A stretch of DNA of 64,000 nucleotides from contig NZ_JACJPI010000060.1 of NCBI RefSeq assembly GCF_014695975.1, positions 58,919 to 122,918 on the forward strand, given 5' to 3'. The stretch is from Leptolyngbya sp. FACHB-321 (lineage in GTDB: Bacteria > Cyanobacteriota > Cyanobacteriia > Leptolyngbyales > Leptolyngbyaceae). Every line of letters starts with the position of its first letter. Positions within the stretch are counted from its first letter, which is position 1. Position numbers and translations under genes: made by a program. The notes below the pieces were generated by a model. That model searched no databases. It saw only the letters and a list, made by a program, of their open reading frames with translations, and was not told the DNA's origin. Below, piece by piece: positions 53,112-62,408 of the stretch.

Positions 53112-54542
53112 TTGAATCAGCGTTTAGATTTAGAGTATCAATTACGTGTTCCAGCAGTGTCTTCTGCGCTTTCTCCTAAAACCTGGCCCTTTAGCCTGGA
53201 GTGGTTGCCACACTCGGCGTGTTTGGTGGGCGGTACGGTGCGAGATGCGCTGTTGGAGCGAGAAAGCGAGTATTTAGACCTCGATTTTGTGCTGCCGATT
53301 GGCGCAGTCGAAACGGCACGGGCGATCGCTCGTCACTACAAAGCAGGTTTTGTGCTGCTGGATGCCGAGCGTCAGATTGCCCGTGTGGTGTTTGAGCAGG
53401 GTACGGCAGACTTTGCACAGCAAGTTGGTCCAACGCTGGAAGCCGACTTGGAACGACGGGATTTTACGGTCAATGCGATCGCCTACAATCCCCATACTGA
53501 CCAACTTCTCGACCCGCTTCAGGGGTATGCCGATCTGCAAAAGCACCAGCTTCGCATGATCTCGCCCGAAAACCTGCGGGATGATCCGTTACGTCTACTG
53601 CGAGCGTATCGACAGGCAGCGCAGCTTGGCTTTACGGTCGAGGCTGAAACACGGATGGTGATTCGTGATCTAGCAACGCTGCTGCAACGCATCGCGGCAG
53701 AACGAGTGCAGTCAGAGCTAAACTACCTTCTCAGTTCGACGAGAGGGGCAACATGGCTCACAATGGCGTGGCAGGATGCTCTGTTGGCTGATTGGTTCCC
53801 GGCGGCGACGGCTCAGAGTTTAGCGCTGGTGGGAGCGATCGATCAGGCAGCAGCACTGTTGCAAGAAACCTTGCCTGACTTTGCTTGGGAATTGTTCAGC
53901 CGTATGCGTCCGGGTGCTAAAAAGCAGCAAGCATCTAAGGGCGAAGCTGGCAGCGGAGACTCGACAGCACTATTACCAGCCGTATCGGGTTCAACTCGTA
54001 CCTGGCTCACCACCGCGAAGCTAACCAGTTTGCTGCCAGCCAATCTTGCTCAAGCAGAAGCGCAACTGCGGCGGCTGAAGTATAGCCGTACCGATATGCA
54101 AGCGGTTTGCACGATCTTGAAGTGCTTACCGTTGTTGTGTGCTCCTGGTCAGTCCGAGAGTAATCAGACCGAGGATGGTAAGGCTGATTGGAACCTGCAA
54201 CCGCTTGCCCAGTTAGATCTTTCCCTGCGGGAGCAATACGAGTTTTTTCAACTTGCAGGGGCAACCTTTCCCGCGATTGCGCTCTTGGCGATCGCGATCG
54301 GCACACCTGTAGCCGCGATCACACCCCTGGTAAACCGCTTTCTTACGCCCGGTGATCCAGTCGCTCATCCCATGCCTTTGCTCTCAGGTCAGGATTTGAT
54401 GACGGCTTTGAACTTGCCTGCTGGACCTCGTATTGGCAAGCTGCTAGCAGCCATTCAACTAGCCAGAGCCGAAGCCAAGATCACGACATCGATCGAGGCA
54501 CTGCAATTAGCAGAAACACTGGTGAATCACTGCGATCGATGA
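53112..54542 (+). CDS. tRNA nucleotidyltransferase (CCA-, CC- or A-adding) / poly(A) polymerase family
   Basis: The 476-residue class II enzyme matures tRNA 3' ends. Motif A is ACLVGGTVRDALL, with LDLDFVLP carrying the two metal-binding Asp. RRDFTVNAIAY and DDPLRLLRAYR (motif D) follow. The C-terminal part is helical and has a low-complexity Gln/Ala/Gly run (KKQQASKGEAGSGDS) near residue 270. Cyanobacteria commonly split CC- and A-addition between two such enzymes; the missing step cannot be told here. The only available start is TTG at 53112, nine bases after an in-frame stop. Confidence 0.88.
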   Translation: MNQRLDLEYQLRVPAVSSALSPKTWPFSLEWLPHSACLVGGTVRDALLERESEYLDLDFVLPIGAVETARAIARHYKAGFVLLDAERQIARVVFEQGTADFAQQVGPTLEADLERRDFTVNAIAYNPHTDQLLDPLQGYADLQKHQLRMISPENLRDDPLRLLRAYRQAAQLGFTVEAETRMVIRDLATLLQRIAAERVQSELNYLLSSTRGATWLTMAWQDALLADWFPAATAQSLALVGAIDQAAALLQETLPDFAWELFSRMRPGAKKQQASKGEAGSGDSTALLPAVSGSTRTWLTTAKLTSLLPANLAQAEAQLRRLKYSRTDMQAVCTILKCLPLLCAPGQSESNQTEDGKADWNLQPLAQLDLSLREQYEFFQLAGATFPAIALLAIAIGTPVAAITPLVNRFLTPGDPVAHPMPLLSGQDLMTALNLPAGPRIGKLLAAIQLARAEAKITTSIEALQLAETLVNHCDR

Positions 54543-54797
54543 GATTTCTGAGAAAGAATGTACCGCTTGTAAGGGGCAGGTTTTGCCAGAAGCTTTGCTG
54601 ATAGCCGATCACGTTGGTATCAAACTTGCCCCTACGGGTATCGTGTGTGCTAGAAATCTCTAAGTTAAAACCATACCTGTCCTTCACCCTTCCACTTCTT
54701 TACCCCTTCACTCTTCCCCCTCCTCCCTTTCACCCTTCCACTAAAACCCACACAGTAATAGGATGAAGCTGTGAGCAAAATCATGTAAGCCGAATTT

Positions 54798-55490
54798 ATG
54801 ACTGCTGTTGACGATAAGACCGTTGTTCGCGAGTATTTCAATGCCACTGGGTTCGATCGCTGGCGCAGAATCTATGGGGATGGCGAAGTTAACAAAGTGC
54901 AGCTTGACATCCGCACAGGGCATCAGCAAACAGTCGATACAGTGCTGAGCTGGCTACAGGCAGATGGCAATCTAGCGCAACTGTCCGTTTGTGATGCGGG
55001 TTGTGGTGTCGGCAGTCTCAGCATTCCGCTGGCAGAAGCAGGCGCAACGGTTTTCGCTAGCGATATTTCTGAAAAAATGGTGGGCGAAGCGAAAGAGCGA
55101 TCGCAAGCCACGCTAGGACAATCGACTAACCCCACCTTTGCAGTGCAGGACTTGGAAACTCTGAGCGGTCGCTATCACACCGTCATTTGTCTGGATGTGC
55201 TGATCCATTATCCGCAAGACAAAGCGGCAGCAATGATTAGTCATCTCAGTTCTCTGGCAGAATCGCGGCTTATTCTTAGCTTTGCGCCCAAAACTCTTGC
55301 TTACAGCTTGCTTAAAAAAATTGGCGATTTCTTTCCGGGTCCCAGCAAAGCTACTCGCGCCTACCTGCACCGCGAAGCCGCAGTCGTAAAAATTCTGGAA
55401 AGCCAGGGCTGGACGGTACAACGCAACGCTATGACCAAAACGAGCTTCTACTTTTCGCGTTTGTTGGAAGTGACGCGGGAGAAGGGATGA
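54798..55490 (+). CDS. chlM: Magnesium-protoporphyrin IX O-methyltransferase
   Basis: The 230-residue enzyme methylates the C13 propionate of Mg-protoporphyrin IX with S-adenosylmethionine, a step of chlorophyll synthesis. It starts with VREYFNATGFDRWRRIYGDG, characteristic of ChlM/BchM, and has the SAM motif VCDAGCGVGSLSIPLAEAG near residue 65. LDVLIHYPQDKAAAM and AYLHREAAV follow. Length is as expected. The gene is ahead of the L7/L12-domain gene on the same strand. Confidence 0.95.
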   Translation: MTAVDDKTVVREYFNATGFDRWRRIYGDGEVNKVQLDIRTGHQQTVDTVLSWLQADGNLAQLSVCDAGCGVGSLSIPLAEAGATVFASDISEKMVGEAKERSQATLGQSTNPTFAVQDLETLSGRYHTVICLDVLIHYPQDKAAAMISHLSSLAESRLILSFAPKTLAYSLLKKIGDFFPGPSKATRAYLHREAAVVKILESQGWTVQRNAMTKTSFYFSRLLEVTREKG

Positions 55491-55611
55491 GGGCAAAAGG
55501 ATGAAAAATGAAGGCTAAAGGCTAATTTTTTTATCCTTCAGCATTTATCCTTTAGTCTTTAGTCTTTCCAAAGGCTAAGATTGCGGCATCGTTGGGAAGT
55601 GTGCCGGGTTT

Positions 55612-56331
55612 ATGAGGCTAATCACAAAAATAGCGGCGGGTGTGTTGTTGGGCATTGGCGTGCCGATCGTCCTCTGGGCTGTAACCGATATAGCGAATCC
55701 CAGAGTTACAGATAAAGATAGAGAGGGTGCCGTTGCCGCACTCTGTTTCTTTGGCATTCCCCCCAGCGCATTGGGTGGCTGGTTAGTTTTTGGCGGGCGA
55801 CGCAGAAGTGAGCAACAAGAGCACGATCGCCTTCAGTCCACCTTCTTCAAGCTACTCAAGCAAGGTGACGGGCGCATCACTGCCCTCGGCTTTGCGATGG
55901 AAACAGGGCTTACTGGTGCGATGGCAAAAGCCTATTTAGATGAACGCGCCGAAGAATTTACCGCCAATTTTGATGTGGATGAGGAAGGCAATATGTCTTA
56001 CCGCTTCAACCTGGGTAGCGTTAGCCTTCCGAATAGTGGCAGTAAGGTGCAACCGAGAGCAAGCCTGCTTCAACAACAGCAGTTGGTCGTTGGACAGTCA
56101 ATAGCAGCTCAGGGTAACTTTGATGTCATTTTAGAAGCTGTACCTGGCGTTCACAAAATTGCTGCTATCAAGCTGGTACGAGAACTGACTGGGCTGGGAC
56201 TCAAGGAAGCAAAAGACCTAGTGGAAGCCGCACCAATGCCCCTTGTCACAGGTGTAAGTGGAACGATCGCCCAGCAGTGCAAAAAACAACTAGAGGCGAT
56301 CGGCGCTACGGTAATGGTGATCGAAAATTAA
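55612..56331 (+). CDS. Membrane protein with ribosomal L7/L12 C-terminal-like domain
   Basis: The 239-residue protein has two N-terminal transmembrane segments ([17 protein letters not shown] and [20 protein letters not shown]), a DnaJ-like or winged-helix-like middle ([32 protein letters not shown]) and a C-terminal domain. The last 60 residues ([24 protein letters not shown], then a [23 protein letters not shown] end) copy the L7/L12 C-terminal fold. Such domains appear in cyanobacterial membrane proteins outside ribosomes. Function is unknown. Confidence 0.8.
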   Translation: MRLITKIAAGVLLGIGVPIVLWAVTDIANPRVTDKDREGAVAALCFFGIPPSALGGWLVFGGRRRSEQQEHDRLQSTFFKLLKQGDGRITALGFAMETGLTGAMAKAYLDERAEEFTANFDVDEEGNMSYRFNLGSVSLPNSGSKVQPRASLLQQQQLVVGQSIAAQGNFDVILEAVPGVHKIAAIKLVRELTGLGLKEAKDLVEAAPMPLVTGVSGTIAQQCKKQLEAIGATVMVIEN

Positions 56332-56436
56332 GTGGGGCAAGCGATCGGTTTCGCAATGATGAGACTTTGGCTTCACCGTCACTGAACGTTAAAAAGCCGC
56401 GCACTCTTGATTTTTAGCTACTTGCCGAGGTTTGAG

Positions 56437-56820
56437 ATGCTGTTAACCCGTCTTTTTCTAACCGCTGCCGCCATTCTTGCAGGTTTAGCCGTTGCAGCGG
56501 GAGCCTTTGCCTCTCACGCCTTGAAGGAACGATTGACAGAACGTGCGCTGGAAATCTTTGAGACTGCTGCTCGCTACCAGATGTATCACGCATTAGCACT
56601 ATTTTTGGTGGCAATACTGCTAAGTCGAGCCGAAACGATCGCACCAACTTTGAGCATTGCAGGCTACGCGTTTATTACTGGCATTGCCATCTTTTCTGGT
56701 AGCCTTTATGCCCTTAGCCTTACGGACATTAAATGGCTAGGTGCCATCACACCTCTGGGCGGTGTAGCGTTTCTAGTTGGCTGGGGCTGTGTAGCGATCG
56801 CTGCCTGGAGCTTCAAGTGA
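56437..56820 (+). CDS. DUF423 membrane protein
   Basis: The 127-residue protein has four hydrophobic helices and matches DUF423 (YwdK-like): AGAFASHALKERLTERALEIFETAARYQMYHALALFL is the conserved first half, with GIAIFSGSLYALSLT and GWGCVAIAAW after it. No enzymatic site is known. The ATG at 56437 follows a weak GAGG and fits the family start better than an ATG ten codons upstream. Confidence 0.88.
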   Translation: MLLTRLFLTAAAILAGLAVAAGAFASHALKERLTERALEIFETAARYQMYHALALFLVAILLSRAETIAPTLSIAGYAFITGIAIFSGSLYALSLTDIKWLGAITPLGGVAFLVGWGCVAIAAWSFK

Positions 56821-57142
56821 ATCATCTCAGCCTCTTTAAGAAGCGATAAGGGGATCAGGCGCGCTCATCTTTGTATCGCTGACCCTTTGCTTGAGCTATT
56901 TCCTTTCCCTCGCTTGACAGAGTAGAGACTGATCCCGTAGACGGAGAACTAACTAGGGTAAAATTTCTAACCTTTAGCTAGTCAACAACAGCTAATCGAA
57001 TTTTACCTGGAGTCAGTCGTAGCTAACTGAGACTCCCATTGAAGCATGACTCAGGCTGAGGTTAACAATTTGGGAAAGGTACGGCTAGCTGTTGAACGAT
57101 TGCAAAACGATTCGTCTCAACTGAGGCTCAAAGGAGATATCA
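56821..57142. other. Leader region of the Gln-rich repeat gene
   Basis: About 320 bases. GGTAAAATT (56957-56965) and AATTTTACC (56999-57007) are perfect 9-bp inverted repeats. A 38-codon frame (57046-57162) overlaps the next start and could be a leader peptide. The AAAGGAG at 57130-57136 is the ribosome site of the next gene. Confidence 0.45.
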
Positions 57143-58216
57143 ATGGACAGAAACAACTCTAGGACTTTACTTATCAAAGCGGCTGGTTTTTTGGGTGCGG
57201 CTGGACTCAGCGCTTTAATTAGTCTTCCTGCACTTTCACAACAGTCTCCTAACAACAGCAATCCTGATGTGCCTTCGACTGCTACTCCAACCAATCCAGC
57301 AGGTAGAGATGCTGGCACCACTAATGGTGGAGAAGATCTAAACCGGGTACCAAGCAGTGGTACGAATCCAGTTCCAGGTTCAGATGCTAGTGACCGCCTT
57401 GAAAGACAAGGGCAAGAAACCCAACAGCGCACGAATGTAGCCCCTCGTAGCACCAACCAGCCAGTCAACCAACCTGGTGCAACCACAGGTGGTGAGGCAG
57501 TGCAACAAGTACGACCCACTGGCGGTTCGATGACGCAGCAACGGCAAAGAACTCAGCAGCGATCGAATACCAACATATCTCCCCGCAGCGTTAACCGACC
57601 AGCCAACCAAAACCGACCAGCAAACCAACCTGGTGCAACCACAGGTGGTGAAGCAGTGCAGCAAGTACGACCCACTGGCGGTTCAATGATGCAGCAACGG
57701 CAGGAAACTCAGCAGCGATCGAACACGACCGTATCTCCCCGTAGCACCAACCAGCCAGCGAACCAACCTGGCGCAACTGTAGGTGGTGAAGCAGTACAGC
57801 AGGTACGACCCACGGGTGGTTCGACAATGCAGCAACGGCAAGAAACCCAGCCAGCCAGTGCATCACCCCGCAGCGATGGTCAGCCAGGAGATCCAGCCAT
57901 GCAGCAGATGCAACCTATGAATGGTTCGATGCAGCAGCAACCAGGGCAAGGAGTCTACCCTCGCACTAACGCAACACCCCGTAGCAATAATCAGCCAGAC
58001 AATCAATCTGGTACGACAACGGGTATCGATGCAGATCAACCAGCGCAACCAACTAATGGTTCAAGTCAGCAACGTACGCAGACAACACCACGAAGCGGTA
58101 GCCAAGTTGAGTCTCAGCAAAGCACACCACGTCGTAACAACGACTCAGAGTTGAATAACCGCCAGAGCAGTCCACAGTCCGAAGCTCCGGGTGAGGGTGT
58201 ACGCGCTCTTTGGTAG
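57143..58216 (+). CDS. Secreted Gln/Pro/Thr-rich repeat protein
   Basis: The 357-residue protein has a signal peptide (FLGAAGLSALISLPALS) and then low-complexity sequence to the end, rich in Gln, Asn, Pro, Thr and Arg. The core carries three long repeats with a 46-residue base unit (NQPGATTGGEAVQQVRPTGG and a Q-rich run), then shorter versions. No fold or enzyme motif is seen; it is likely disordered and envelope-bound. The ribosome site AAAGGAG lies 6 bases before the ATG, an unusually good match here, suggesting strong translation. A terminator follows. Confidence 0.75.
   Translation: MDRNNSRTLLIKAAGFLGAAGLSALISLPALSQQSPNNSNPDVPSTATPTNPAGRDAGTTNGGEDLNRVPSSGTNPVPGSDASDRLERQGQETQQRTNVAPRSTNQPVNQPGATTGGEAVQQVRPTGGSMTQQRQRTQQRSNTNISPRSVNRPANQNRPANQPGATTGGEAVQQVRPTGGSMMQQRQETQQRSNTTVSPRSTNQPANQPGATVGGEAVQQVRPTGGSTMQQRQETQPASASPRSDGQPGDPAMQQMQPMNGSMQQQPGQGVYPRTNATPRSNNQPDNQSGTTTGIDADQPAQPTNGSSQQRTQTTPRSGSQVESQQSTPRRNNDSELNNRQSSPQSEAPGEGVRALW
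57471..57840 (+). repeat. Long tandem repeat in the Gln-rich gene (46-residue unit)
   Basis: AACCTGGTGC marks copy starts at 57471, 57627 and 57765 (third copy AACCTGGCGC). Spacings of 156 and 138 bases are both multiples of 3; the 18-base difference is one extra NRPANQ-type unit in the first copy. Copies are nearly identical at the DNA level, so expansion is recent. Confidence 0.85.
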
Positions 58217-58400
58217 AGGCATCTACAGCAAAAGGATGAGGGATAAGTAGAAGCTCCTGCTTAAAGGAAATTTCAAGGTTTACGACTGTCCTAACGTTCT
58301 CTCCAACTGTTGTAGCAACTGAAGTGAAGCGGTTGGAGCTGAAGGTAAGGATGTGCTCTCATCTCTGATCCTTCGCTCGTTAAAGTAAACCAACAGCAAG

Positions 58401-58436
58401 AGACCGCTTGGACTGCATCCAGGCGGTCTTTTAATT
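58401..58436 (+). terminator. Rho-independent terminator
   Basis: An 11-bp stem (GACCGCTTGGA with TCCAGGCGGTC, one G-U pair) with loop CTGCA is followed by TTTTAATTT on the plus strand. It lies about 185 bases after the Gln-rich repeat gene and 24 bases before the 3' end of the convergent dacB gene. It is the clearest terminator in the window. Confidence 0.85.
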
Positions 58437-58459
58437 TAGGCGTTTGCACCTCCATACGG

Positions 58460-59830
58460 CTAGTGGCGTGAGTCAATACTGACTGGAATCGTTGATCGTA
58501 TGATCTCATTGCGATCGACTGCACCTAAACGTTTTGCCACGCCTTCGGTGTGGCTAGAGGACAGCGCTACTGGTCGAGTGGTAACTGCTCCCCAGCGATT
58601 AACTAATGCTTGCAGGAGATTGTCCTGCTGCTGGCGTAAATCCTCAAGGTCGGTGCCACGATTGATGATGGTAAACCAGACAAGTCCACGATCGCGCGTC
58701 GGCACGACACCAGCCAGCGCACTAACATCATTTAGCGTACCTGTTTTGACAACTGCTGCTAGTGGAAGGCTACGGTAATCGATCGTGCCATAATCAGTAC
58801 CCGCAACCGGAAATAGATCTGCGATCGTTAGGCTACGAAACTGTAAATAGCGCTGGATTGCAACAAACATCGCGCAAACAGCTCTGGGCGAGATTTGATT
58901 TTCGGTGCCTAAACCAGAACCATTTTTCAACCGAATTTCGTTTTGCGGTATGCCTGCTGCGATCGCGGCTTGCTGGGCAATAAGCGCTGCTCCGCCTATT
59001 GAATGAGCGAGAGAATCTGCAATCACATTGTTGCTGTAGATATTCATCAGCTTGAGAATGTCGGTCAAAGGCAGCGAACGGTGCCGCACCAGCAAAAGCT
59101 GTTTAGGAAGAAAATCAGTACCGTAGGTAATGACCTGAACAGTGCCAGCGATCGCAATTTGTGGACGTGGTGTTCCAGGTGGCAATTGTTGATGTTGAGC
59201 AGCGACCTCATCAGACCAATCTTTTGCATTCAGTGCTTGCTTAAAGAGCGCTCCTGCTTTTTGTGGTTGGGTTTCAAAGTTCATGGCAAAGTCGCCTGTT
59301 AGCACTAAATTGCCTGCCACTTTCGTGAGACCGAGCTGCTGCAATGCATTGCCAAGCGCGATCGCCTCTTCCCAAACAAGCAACGGATCGCCACTACCCT
59401 GTACGACCAAATCCCCTTGTAAAACCCCATTTTCGATCGGACCCGTCGCGCTAATCAGCGTTTCGAATTGATGGTCTGGTCCCCAGGTCTGCAACGCTGC
59501 TAGAGAGGTGGCAACTTTGGTTAGCGAAGCCGCGGGAAGAGGCGTTGTACCCTGATTACTGGCAAGAAACTGAGAGCCAGTCTGGAGCCAAACGCCTTGG
59601 GTTGCCTCAGGTAAACCTTTGCGGTTAAGCGTCGCCAGATATTGCCGGAGCGTTGTCTGCGTTACGGCATTAGGTTCTCCTGGCTGCACAATCCAGGGTG
59701 TATCTTGCCAGGCAAAGGTACTTGCTCCCGGAGGGCTACCCACGGTAGTAGGACGAGTAAGCCCTGCCATGTTCAGCCAAACCAATATAAGCCCAGAGCT
59801 AAATAATTCCAGCAATTTCTGTGTCTCCAA
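58460..59830 (-). CDS. dacB: D-alanyl-D-alanine carboxypeptidase / endopeptidase (PBP4 type)
   Basis: The 456-residue peptidase S13 protein trims D-Ala from peptidoglycan and can cut cross-links in the periplasm. The N-terminal hydrophobic stretch (LLELFSSGLILVWLNMAGL) acts as a signal or anchor. The active-site triad of motifs is complete: S102-LTK (SxxK), SNN (SxN) and KTG in VKTGTLND. The domain insertion typical of PBP4 lies between SxxK and SxN. The start is TTG at 59830. The gene is convergent with the Gln-rich repeat gene. Confidence 0.92.
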   Translation of the reverse strand: METQKLLELFSSGLILVWLNMAGLTRPTTVGSPPGASTFAWQDTPWIVQPGEPNAVTQTTLRQYLATLNRKGLPEATQGVWLQTGSQFLASNQGTTPLPAASLTKVATSLAALQTWGPDHQFETLISATGPIENGVLQGDLVVQGSGDPLLVWEEAIALGNALQQLGLTKVAGNLVLTGDFAMNFETQPQKAGALFKQALNAKDWSDEVAAQHQQLPPGTPRPQIAIAGTVQVITYGTDFLPKQLLLVRHRSLPLTDILKLMNIYSNNVIADSLAHSIGGAALIAQQAAIAAGIPQNEIRLKNGSGLGTENQISPRAVCAMFVAIQRYLQFRSLTIADLFPVAGTDYGTIDYRSLPLAAVVKTGTLNDVSALAGVVPTRDRGLVWFTIINRGTDLEDLRQQQDNLLQALVNRWGAVTTRPVALSSSHTEGVAKRLGAVDRNEIIRSTIPVSIDSRH

Positions 59831-60043
59831 CTATGCCAAAGACTATACGGTATGAATAGAGTAATGCGATGCGATTGCTAAACGGTATTCTAGGTTAGCT
59901 CTCAGCCTTCACATAGTTGGGCTGGGCAGCAAGCCATCGTTCTAAAAGCTGCTCGAGTAGCTAGGTTGACTATGCATAAATCCTTTCACACTGGCAGCGC
60001 TCGTTCTAAATAGAATGAATATAAAGGCTTTTACCATAACGGA
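59831..60043. other. Divergent promoter region
   Basis: About 210 bases between dacB and the CCB-family gene. No clear operator or riboswitch is seen. Confidence 0.3.
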
Positions 60044-60709
60044 ATGACTAAATCCGACCAAAACCAGTCTTTACGCTTGCTACCACTTGTGGTTGGCGGG
60101 TTAGCAGGCTGCCTGTTATTGGCAAATCGACTGCTGACCACTGATCTAACCAACTCTCAATCACGCTCGGATGCGTTAGGAGTGATTGTGAGTGCCGTCC
60201 TGATTCTAACGGGTTTGCTTTGGCAACAGGCGCAACCCCGCACGCCCGATCGCGTCGATCTGATTGGTGAAGAAGGCTTTGAACTTGATCCAGCGTTACC
60301 AGATGCACTCAAAACTGAGCTTGCTTGGGCATCACACCTGCTACTGACAAACACAGTAACGCGATCGCTCACCATCTGGTACGACGGCAAAATTTTGTTG
60401 CGACGCGGCATTCTGTCAGCCAAGCGGGACGTTACTCCTGGTCCCATCTTGCAGCGAGTGCTAGAAAAGCAAACACCCGTTTATTTAGTAGCGCTTAAAG
60501 TCTATCCGGGACGCATTGAGTTTGATTACTTACCCGAAAACACTCAGGGCGTAATCTGCCAACCCCTTGGTCAGCACGGTGCCATGATCCTGGGCGCAAA
60601 TGCTCCGCGTAGCTACACCCGCCAGGATGAAAAATGGATTGGGGCAATCGCAGACAAGTTAGAAAATACACTGCTTCAGTCTCTAGAGGTTGAGAAGGCT
60701 AAAGGCTAA
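60044..60709 (+). CDS. Cofactor assembly of complex C subunit B (CCB2/CCB4 family)
   Basis: The 221-residue protein has two N-terminal hydrophobic segments (LLPLVVGGLAGCLLLANRLL and GVIVSAVLILTGLLW) and a soluble domain starting RVDLIGEEGFELDP. A TRSLTIWYDGKILLRRG stretch and YLPENTQGVICQPLGQHGAMILG follow. CCB proteins attach the unusual heme c(n) (ci) to cytochrome b6 of the b6f complex. The C-terminal VEKAKG and the bases after it are a run of AAAGGCT heptamers, an intergenic-type repeat. Ends 50 bases before the DUF456 gene. Confidence 0.85.
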   Translation: MTKSDQNQSLRLLPLVVGGLAGCLLLANRLLTTDLTNSQSRSDALGVIVSAVLILTGLLWQQAQPRTPDRVDLIGEEGFELDPALPDALKTELAWASHLLLTNTVTRSLTIWYDGKILLRRGILSAKRDVTPGPILQRVLEKQTPVYLVALKVYPGRIEFDYLPENTQGVICQPLGQHGAMILGANAPRSYTRQDEKWIGAIADKLENTLLQSLEVEKAKG

Positions 60710-60758
60710 AGGCTAAAGTAACTTAAAGCTCTTCCTTTCCTACGCCCCACCTTCTAAA

Positions 60759-61268
60759 ATGCTTGCTCTTTACTGGCTACTCGTTGCGCTCATGGTCGTT
60801 GGCATTATTGGTGCCGTTGTGCCTGCGATTCCTGGCATTAGCTTAATTGCGATCGCCATTTTTGTTTGGGGATTGGTGAACGGTTTTAGTAGCGTTGGTC
60901 CATCACTGGCGATCGCGATCGTGTTTCTGCTGGTGGGCATTGGTGTTGATTTTCTGGCAACGTACTACGGCGCACAGAAAGCAGGTGCCAGCAAGTGGGG
61001 TCAGATTGGTGCTGTCGTTGGTCTTGTTGTCGGCATTCTGGGGCTGCTGCCTGCCTTGCCCATTGGGGGTCCTATCCTGGGCATTCTGATTGGACCGATT
61101 CTGGGCGCGATCGTGGGTGAATATATTTATCGTCGCGATCTGAAGTTGGCAGCCAAAGCCGCACTCGGCATCGTGGTTGGCTCACTGGTTGGCAATTTGA
61201 TCCAGGGGGTTTTGGCGATCGTGACGGTCGGCGTTTTCTTGTGGACAACCTTTCCCTCTGCTGGTTAA
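60759..61268 (+). CDS. DUF456 membrane protein
   Basis: The 169-residue protein has several hydrophobic helices rich in Gly and Pro. It starts LYWLLVALMVVGIIGAVVPAIPGISLI and continues with GVDFLATYYGAQKAGASKWG, LGLLPALPIGGPILGILIGP and GALVGEYI-like turns. This is the DUF456 pattern; no activity is known. Its stop overlaps the end of the convergent methyltransferase gene by four bases. Confidence 0.87.
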   Translation: MLALYWLLVALMVVGIIGAVVPAIPGISLIAIAIFVWGLVNGFSSVGPSLAIAIVFLLVGIGVDFLATYYGAQKAGASKWGQIGAVVGLVVGILGLLPALPIGGPILGILIGPILGAIVGEYIYRRDLKLAAKAALGIVVGSLVGNLIQGVLAIVTVGVFLWTTFPSAG

Positions 61269-61882
61269 GCCTGCTTGCCAAAAAAGAGAATGTGCTGTTG
61301 AGGCAAGGTTTCCTTTGTTTCTAGCCAGGTCAAGCCAACGGCTGCCATTTCGCTGCGAACCTGCCGCTGAGTCATTTTGTGCAGAGGCTTGATCGGTATC
61401 AAGGGATTCTCGCCGCGATATTCGACAAGGACAACACGCCCATCTGGTTTAAGTGCCTGGACGATCGCCTGCATCATTTCTCTTGGGTGGTCAAATTCGT
61501 GATAGGCGTCCACCATTAGCGCCAGGTCGATCAATTCATCTTTCAAATTTGGATTCGTGATGCTCCCCAGCACCGTCTCCACATTGCCGACCTTTTTTTC
61601 CTGTTTAAGCGCTTCGATAATCGCCAACATTTCTGGCTGCACATCCACTGCCAGCACTTTTCCCTGAGGCACCAGCGAACTGATGCGGAAGCTGAAGTAG
61701 CCAGTGCCTGCACCAATATCAGCGACAACATCAGTTGGTTTAAGGTCAAGGGCTTTGATTAGTGCCTGAGGCTTCTCCTCCCGTTCGCGGCTGGGGCGCT
61801 CTAACCAGCCTGCGCCGAGATGCCTCATCAATTGAGTGGTGCGACGCTCTATCGGCACCGCGATCTCTGGCATCCCCGTCAT
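61265..61882 (-). CDS. Class I SAM-dependent methyltransferase
   Basis: The 205-residue protein has a Rossmann-type methyltransferase fold. Motif I is VVADIGAGTGYFSFRISSLVP, motif post-I is VLAVDVQPEMLAII, and LALMVDAYHEFDHPREMM marks the acidic and HEF loop. The first 35 residues (HLGAGWLERPSREREEKP) are a typical extension of a small cyanobacterial and proteobacterial group. The substrate is unknown. The ATG at 61882 or 61873 is the start. Confidence 0.88.
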   Translation of the reverse strand: MTGMPEIAVPIERRTTQLMRHLGAGWLERPSREREEKPQALIKALDLKPTDVVADIGAGTGYFSFRISSLVPQGKVLAVDVQPEMLAIIEALKQEKKVGNVETVLGSITNPNLKDELIDLALMVDAYHEFDHPREMMQAIVQALKPDGRVVLVEYRGENPLIPIKPLHKMTQRQVRSEMAAVGLTWLETKETLPQQHILFFGKQA

Positions 61883-61981
61883 TTACAAAGCGCAACAATG
61901 GTCGCGCTTCAAAGTGATGTGGAGCCAGATTGCTCGTGGGCGGCATCCGGCTCCAACAGTCACACAAACTTATTGGGTGAA

Positions 61982-62057
61982 AGTGGGTGTAATACCCTGC
62001 CTGATGGGAGTTCTGGAACTTCGGAATGTGTGGAGACAGAGGTGAGTGGGTGTAATA
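61982..62057. repeat. 13-bp direct repeat AGTGGGTGTAATA
   Basis: AGTGGGTGTAATA occurs at 61982-61994 and 62045-62057, 63 bases apart (a multiple of 21). The region lies in a spacer with other G/T-rich sequence between the methyltransferase and a short ORF. Its meaning is unknown: an operator, a repeat remnant or an attachment-like site. Confidence 0.5.
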
Positions 62058-62098
62058 GCCTTCCCTTAGGGGGTCTGAGCCACGCAAGGGCGAGAAAT

Positions 62099-62242
62099 AT
62101 GACTCAGGCGGAGGGGATTGCCTATATCAAACAGGTGTTGCACCAGGTCAAAGCCAGACGCCAGGTGGAAATAGCGCAGAAACGACAACAGCTGGAATGG
62201 CGCAACCAGCTTTCGCTGCCGTTTAGTGAGGCACCAGAGTAA
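62099..62242 (+). CDS. Small helical ORF upstream of the P450 gene (uncertain)
   Basis: A 47-codon frame starts at ATG 62099. The peptide is basic and helical (IAYIKQVLHQVKARRQVEIA, then KRQQLEWRNQLSLPF). It looks like coding sequence in composition, but no family is recognised. It may be a small DNA-binding or membrane-adjacent protein, or the end of a decayed gene. It lies 166 bases ahead of the P450 gene on the same strand. Confidence 0.3.
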   Translation: MTQAEGIAYIKQVLHQVKARRQVEIAQKRQQLEWRNQLSLPFSEAPE

Positions 62243-62408
62243 GCGGGCGCACTTAGCCCAGCGCTCAACCGCAAGCAAGTGAGAGCGGTTCAGCTTCGCT
62301 TACCACTTTGGGCGCGGTTGTCTCTCTACCCCCCTAGCAAATCGGTCTGAAGCCTGCGAAGATCGAACCGACATAGCCCATTACTACCGCGGCACTGGAT
62401 AGCCACTG
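62243..62408. other. Spacer ahead of the P450 gene
   Basis: About 165 bases, GC-rich, with no recognisable promoter. It should hold the P450 promoter. Confidence 0.3.

Noticed and set aside
61820..62242. 140-codon plus-strand frame across the methyltransferase start
   Set aside because: Its first half is antisense to the methyltransferase and shows no protein-like sequence; only the last 47 codons look coding and are listed separately.
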